From contig CAZSVI010000036.1 of assembly GCA_964610205.1 (NCBI GenBank), positions 1 to 29,275 on the forward strand: DNA of 29,275 nt, given 5' to 3'. This DNA is from CAZSVI01 sp964610205 (GTDB lineage: Bacteria > Bacillota > Clostridia > DSM-8532). Positions 25,596-29,275 of this stretch are shown here, one piece after another (position 1 is the first letter of the stretch; each line of letters begins with the position of its first letter). Both the position numbers and the translations under genes were made by a program. The notes below the pieces were generated by a model. That model ran no database searches and was not told the origin of the DNA. It saw only the letters and a program-made list of their open reading frames with translations.

Positions 25596-27404
25596 ATGTT
25601 TTTATCTCCCTGGGGATTGCTTGGATTAATAGCTGTTCCTACTATCCTTTTATTATATATCCTTAAGCAAAAAAGGGAGAAGCTTGCGGTTTCCAGCCTT
25701 ATTCTGTGGAGACAGGTGCTTTTGGACATGCAGGCCCGCACTCCCTGGCAGAAGCTTAGAAAAAATCTTCTGATGTTTCTGCAGCTTTTAGCTGCCCTTT
25801 TAATTGTACTGGCCCTGGCAGGAATGGCCTTACAGCTAGGAGCACGACCACAGGAATCCGTGATTCTGGTTGTGGACTCATCCCTTAGCATGTCTTCTGC
25901 GGATATACAACCAACAAGGCTTGATGCGGCAAAAAAGGATGCCGTCAGGTACATCAACGAGCTTTCAAAAGACAGTCTGGTAACGGTGGTAAGTATAGGA
26001 AGGGAAGCCGGTGTGCTGCTGTACGCGTCATCGGCAAAGGATGAAATTATTAAAAGCATAGAGGCAATAGAACAAACCTACAGCTACCTTGATTTGACCA
26101 GGACCGAAGAATTGATTCTTTCCCTTAAAAGACAGGATCCCGGTGCTGTTGTGGTTTTATTCGGAGACAAGCCCGTCCGTGTCGGAAGTGAGGAAGTTCA
26201 GTTTTCAAACTATCGGAAACAAAATGATAACCTGGCTATAATACGCTTTACCCATACCCGGGCAGGGGATCAGATTACCGGAATGAGTATAATACGGAAT
26301 CAGGGAAATACCGAAACGGAGGTTTCGGTGAGCCTGTACGGAGATGATAAATTTTTAGACTCCAAGCGTATCAATATATCCGGAAATGAAATACAAACCG
26401 TGTGGTGGAGGGGAATTCCATCCACCGCAAAAACCCTTCGATGTGTTATAGATACAGAAGACATACTGGAAGCCGACAATTTTGCTTATGATACCGTTTC
26501 TTCGGATGAGACGGTTAAAGTGCTGCTGGTGACAAAGGGGAACCTGTTTCTGGAGAAGGTTATCTCCCTTATTGAAGGGGTGGAGCTTGTAAGGACACTT
26601 CCGGAGGAGATTACTGAATATAAGGGGTACGATTTGTATATTATGGATGGAACCATTCCCGAAGTCCTTCCCGGCGACGGTAATATTGTAATTTTTGATC
26701 CGCATCCCAACTCCATGTTTCCGGTAGGCGGCTGGATGGATACCCCCGGGGTAAGAGGTGTGGAACATCCCGTGTTTCAATATCTTGACAATATTCGTTT
26801 TTCTATTGGCAGAACCCGTATTCTTGAAAAAACCGAACTGTTTGAAAGTTTAATGGAATACAACGGTAATCCGATAATAATGGAGGGACAGGTTCAAAAC
26901 ACCCGGATTCTTGTATTCGGCTTCAATCTTTATGAAACGGATTTGCCATTAAGGTCTGAATTCCCGGTCATCATGTCAAACATATTGTCCGAATATGCCC
27001 CGAAAAGAGGTTCACAGATACCGGATATGCTTGTCGGAGATACCTTTCAGTTCAAGCTGCGGCCTGATACCGAGAGCGCGAGGATAGTTCTGCCCGGCGG
27101 AAAAAATATGGCTATAGCTCCGCCCATGCCCCCGGAAACATTTACCGAAACAAATAAGCCCGGCATATACCGTCTGGAGCAAAAAAAGACAGCACAGACA
27201 ATAGAAACCTTCTTTGCTGTGAACCTGCCGGACGAATGGCTTGCTGAAAACAAACCGGAAGGCAATATCACAGGCGATGACGGGCCGGGTATACATATAC
27301 CCCTGAAGAAGACCGGAGTTTTATTTATCCTGCCCCTCCTGATAGCGGCTTTAATAATACTCTCACTGGAATGGTGGTACTATGCGAATCGGAATTACGT
27401 TTGA
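25596..27404 (+). CDS. BatA-like membrane-anchored VWA-domain protein
   Basis: 602 aa from ATG 25596; a TTG at 25593 fits the AGGAG at 25577-25581 slightly better, while the GTG at 25581 lies inside it. The N-terminus MFLSPWGLLGLIAVPTILLL plus KQKREKLAVSS is the BatA signature, with a first helix (about 5-23) and a second (about 58-80). A VWA domain follows with the metal motif VVDSSLSMS (Asp94). Then come a beta-sandwich, an amidotransferase-like segment (YDLYIMDGTIP, NIVIFDP; about 345-380) and a C-terminal membrane helix (LFILPLLIAALIILSL). BatA proteins work with MoxR ATPases in envelope stress tolerance in other bacteria. The stop overlaps the next gene by 23 bp. Confidence 0.88.
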   Translation: MFLSPWGLLGLIAVPTILLLYILKQKREKLAVSSLILWRQVLLDMQARTPWQKLRKNLLMFLQLLAALLIVLALAGMALQLGARPQESVILVVDSSLSMSSADIQPTRLDAAKKDAVRYINELSKDSLVTVVSIGREAGVLLYASSAKDEIIKSIEAIEQTYSYLDLTRTEELILSLKRQDPGAVVVLFGDKPVRVGSEEVQFSNYRKQNDNLAIIRFTHTRAGDQITGMSIIRNQGNTETEVSVSLYGDDKFLDSKRINISGNEIQTVWWRGIPSTAKTLRCVIDTEDILEADNFAYDTVSSDETVKVLLVTKGNLFLEKVISLIEGVELVRTLPEEITEYKGYDLYIMDGTIPEVLPGDGNIVIFDPHPNSMFPVGGWMDTPGVRGVEHPVFQYLDNIRFSIGRTRILEKTELFESLMEYNGNPIIMEGQVQNTRILVFGFNLYETDLPLRSEFPVIMSNILSEYAPKRGSQIPDMLVGDTFQFKLRPDTESARIVLPGGKNMAIAPPMPPETFTETNKPGIYRLEQKKTAQTIETFFAVNLPDEWLAENKPEGNITGDDGPGIHIPLKKTGVLFILPLLIAALIILSLEWWYYANRNYV

Positions 27405-29275
27405 ATATCCCTGGGCGCTGGCGCTTTTTCCGGCGCTGGTGGCTTTTGTTTATATAACGGGCAGGCGTTTGAAATTTGGTTCAACCATAAAAAAACGCAT
27501 GACTCAGGTTTTGCGTACACTTTTAATTCTGGCACTGACACTGGCGGTATCCGCTCCCGGTGTCCATATGCAGGCCAGAAAAACAGTTACAGTCTTTTTG
27601 GCCGATATATCAGACAGCATCAGAGACAAGGATAAGGAAATGGAAGATTTTATCCGGGAATCGGAAAGGCATGCGTCGGAGCGGGATGAGATCGGTGTAA
27701 TTGCATTCGCGGATGAAGCGAGAGTTGTTAAAATGCCACAGGGTGAAAGCTTTTCAACACTTAAAACAAGACTTCGTTCGGATGGCACAAACATTGAAAA
27801 AGCTTTGATTCTGGCAAGATCAATTTTCCCGGCGGATGCCGGCAAGAGGCTGGTTTTGTTAACCGACGGAAAGGAAACCGGAGGAAATGCCCTTGAAGCG
27901 GCAAGACTTTTAAAAAGGTTCGGGTATACGCTGGATATTGTACCCTTTGATTCCTCTGAGAAACCGGAAGTACAGATTGAGGAGTTCACAGCCCCAAAAC
28001 AGGTAAACGCAAAAGAACGTTTTGATGTTTTAGTAAAAATAAACAGCAGCATCAATACCGGCGCGACTATCCGCCTGTATGGCAACCGTACGTTGACCGC
28101 AGAGAAGGAAATAGAACTGTACAGGGGTGAAAACCTGTTTACCTTTACCGACATGATTGATGAGGGCGGAATGGTAACCTATACCGCCGAAGTGGTGGCA
28201 GGTGATGACACTATCTTGCAGAACAACCAGCTTTCGGCCTTGACTCAGGTAGCGGACCGCCCCCGTATACTGCTTGTGGAAAGGGGAAAGACCGGGGAAA
28301 ACCTGGTTAACTATATTGAAGAATACGCACAGATAACACGAATACAACCGCAGGAAGCACCTGTTTCTTTGCAGGGGCTTTTAGCCTATGACGCGTATGT
28401 TCTGGCCGATATCTCTGCGGAATGGCTGGATTCTGAGTTTTTAAAGCTCATGGAGCAGGCCGTTCAGCATCAGGGTAAAGGCCTCCTGACAATTGGCGGA
28501 GAAAACAGCTACGCACCCGGCGGATATAAGGATACTCCCCTGGAAACAATCCTTCCAGTGGAAATGGATATCCGGCCAAAGGAGGAAAATCCTGATTTGG
28601 GGCTTGTGCTCGTTATTGATAAGTCCGGAAGCATGACCAGCGGTGAATACGGTGTTTCCAGGCTTGAACTCGCAAAAGAAGCAGCCATCAGGGCGGCGGA
28701 AGTCCTTGAAGAAAAGGATCAACTGGGTGTGATTGCTTTTGATGACGCGATCCAATGGGTTATCCGAACAGAACCTCTTACCGACAGGCAAGGGGCAGTC
28801 GATTTGATCGGAACCATCCGTCCCGGAGGCGGAACACAAATACTACCCCCGTTGGAAGAGGCCTGGCAGAACCTTCAGACGAAGGACACCAAATTAAAGC
28901 ATATTATTCTTTTAACAGACGGACAGGCCGAGCAATATGGATATGAGAGGATTATAGAAGGACTGAGGAAGGATGGTATTACACTGTCAACCGTAGCTGT
29001 GGGAAGAGGCGCCGATACACTTCTGCTGAAAGCCCTGGCCTATGGCGGTATGGGCCGGTATTACCAGACCGATGAATTTTCCGATATACCGAGTATTTTT
29101 GCCAAGGAAGCCTTTCTGGCGGGCCAAAAATATCTGCAGAACAGGCAATTCTACCCGGAACTTGTCAACTCGATGGGCCTTCTAAAAAGCATTGATGCAG
29201 TTCCGTTGCTGGACGGGTATGTTGCAACCAGGGCAAAATCCACTGCCAGGGTGGTCTTCCGCAGTGATATTCAGG
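27382..29275 (+). CDS. VWA-domain membrane protein with two VWA motifs and amidotransferase-like segment, 3'-truncated
   Basis: 631 codons from ATG 27382, open to the window edge. Two N-terminal helices (about 9-25 and 46-62) precede a first VWA domain with ADISDS (74-79) and a LVLLTDG strand. A beta domain and an amidotransferase-like part follow (PRILLVERGK, YDAYVLADIS, GLLTIGGENSYAPGG). A second VWA domain has a perfect metal motif VIDKSGSM (Asp413, Ser415, Ser417) and IILLTDGQAE. The first MIDAS deviates slightly (D-I-S-D-S). This arrangement matches large BatB/YfbK-like proteins paired with BatA. It overlaps the preceding gene by 23 bp. The C-terminus and possible last membrane helix lie outside the window. 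Confidence 0.88.
   Translation, partial: MRIGITFEYPWALALFPALVAFVYITGRRLKFGSTIKKRMTQVLRTLLILALTLAVSAPGVHMQARKTVTVFLADISDSIRDKDKEMEDFIRESERHASERDEIGVIAFADEARVVKMPQGESFSTLKTRLRSDGTNIEKALILARSIFPADAGKRLVLLTDGKETGGNALEAARLLKRFGYTLDIVPFDSSEKPEVQIEEFTAPKQVNAKERFDVLVKINSSINTGATIRLYGNRTLTAEKEIELYRGENLFTFTDMIDEGGMVTYTAEVVAGDDTILQNNQLSALTQVADRPRILLVERGKTGENLVNYIEEYAQITRIQPQEAPVSLQGLLAYDAYVLADISAEWLDSEFLKLMEQAVQHQGKGLLTIGGENSYAPGGYKDTPLETILPVEMDIRPKEENPDLGLVLVIDKSGSMTSGEYGVSRLELAKEAAIRAAEVLEEKDQLGVIAFDDAIQWVIRTEPLTDRQGAVDLIGTIRPGGGTQILPPLEEAWQNLQTKDTKLKHIILLTDGQAEQYGYERIIEGLRKDGITLSTVAVGRGADTLLLKALAYGGMGRYYQTDEFSDIPSIFAKEAFLAGQKYLQNRQFYPELVNSMGLLKSIDAVPLLDGYVATRAKSTARVVFRSDIQ

Noticed and set aside
27504..28154. 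216-codon minus-strand frame at the right end
   Set aside because: It is rich in Ser and lies opposite the first VWA domain of the edge-truncated plus-strand gene, which explains the region fully.
1..29275. CRISPR arrays, tRNA or rRNA genes
   Set aside because: No regularly spaced repeats and no tRNA-like cloverleaf or rRNA signature were noticed on reading either strand; a covariance-model search would be needed to exclude small RNAs.

Overview
The window looks like the chromosome of a mid-to-low GC Gram-positive anaerobe of the class Clostridia, probably a plant- or glycan-degrading member. Signs are strong AGGAGG-type ribosome binding sites, ATG/GTG/TTG starts, TTGACA/TATAAT-type promoters, an LplABC/YtcQP-type sugar transporter with a membrane-bound AraC regulator, and a MoxR-DUF58-VWA gene cluster. 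The genus is not identifiable from the sequence alone. A run of 10 Ns at 12739-12748 shows this is a draft scaffold.

Layout. (1) 2-2131: an FtsX/MacB-type ABC permease cut by the left edge. (2) 2181-8435: a carbohydrate uptake unit, made of a divergently transcribed membrane-anchored AraC regulator, two permeases and a lipoprotein binding protein. The ATPase is missing and is presumably a shared MsmX-like one elsewhere. (3) 8436-9109: a scar region with the 3' end of an IS605/IS1341-type tnpB plus its right-end RNA hairpin, then a broken N-terminal fragment of a GH38 mannosidase. (4) 9110-14360: a uroporphyrinogen-decarboxylase-family protein, a GH130 mannosylglucose phosphorylase with its own strong promoter and operator-like palindromes, and a convergent GH38-family mannosidase whose nucleophile position reads Asn instead of Asp. 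(5) 14501-17253: yifB/comM-like AAA+ ATPase and dprA, from a near-consensus promoter. (6) 17402-29275 (runs off the right end): one long operon encoding a large secreted membrane protein, an ABC-2 ATPase and permease, a DUF4175-like coiled-coil membrane protein, a MoxR ATPase, a DUF58 protein and two BatA/VWA membrane proteins.

How they may work together. Regions 2-4 read as a mannose-containing-glycan utilisation locus: import by the LplABC-like system, trimming by the GH38 protein, and phosphorolysis of Man-beta-1,4-Glc by the GH130 enzyme. Region 6 resembles the MoxR/DUF58/VWA (Bat-like) chaperone modules, here fused in one transcription unit to an ABC-2 exporter and to three proteins that carry amidotransferase-fold-like segments. 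Its function is not established and it is the best candidate for an undescribed system in this window.
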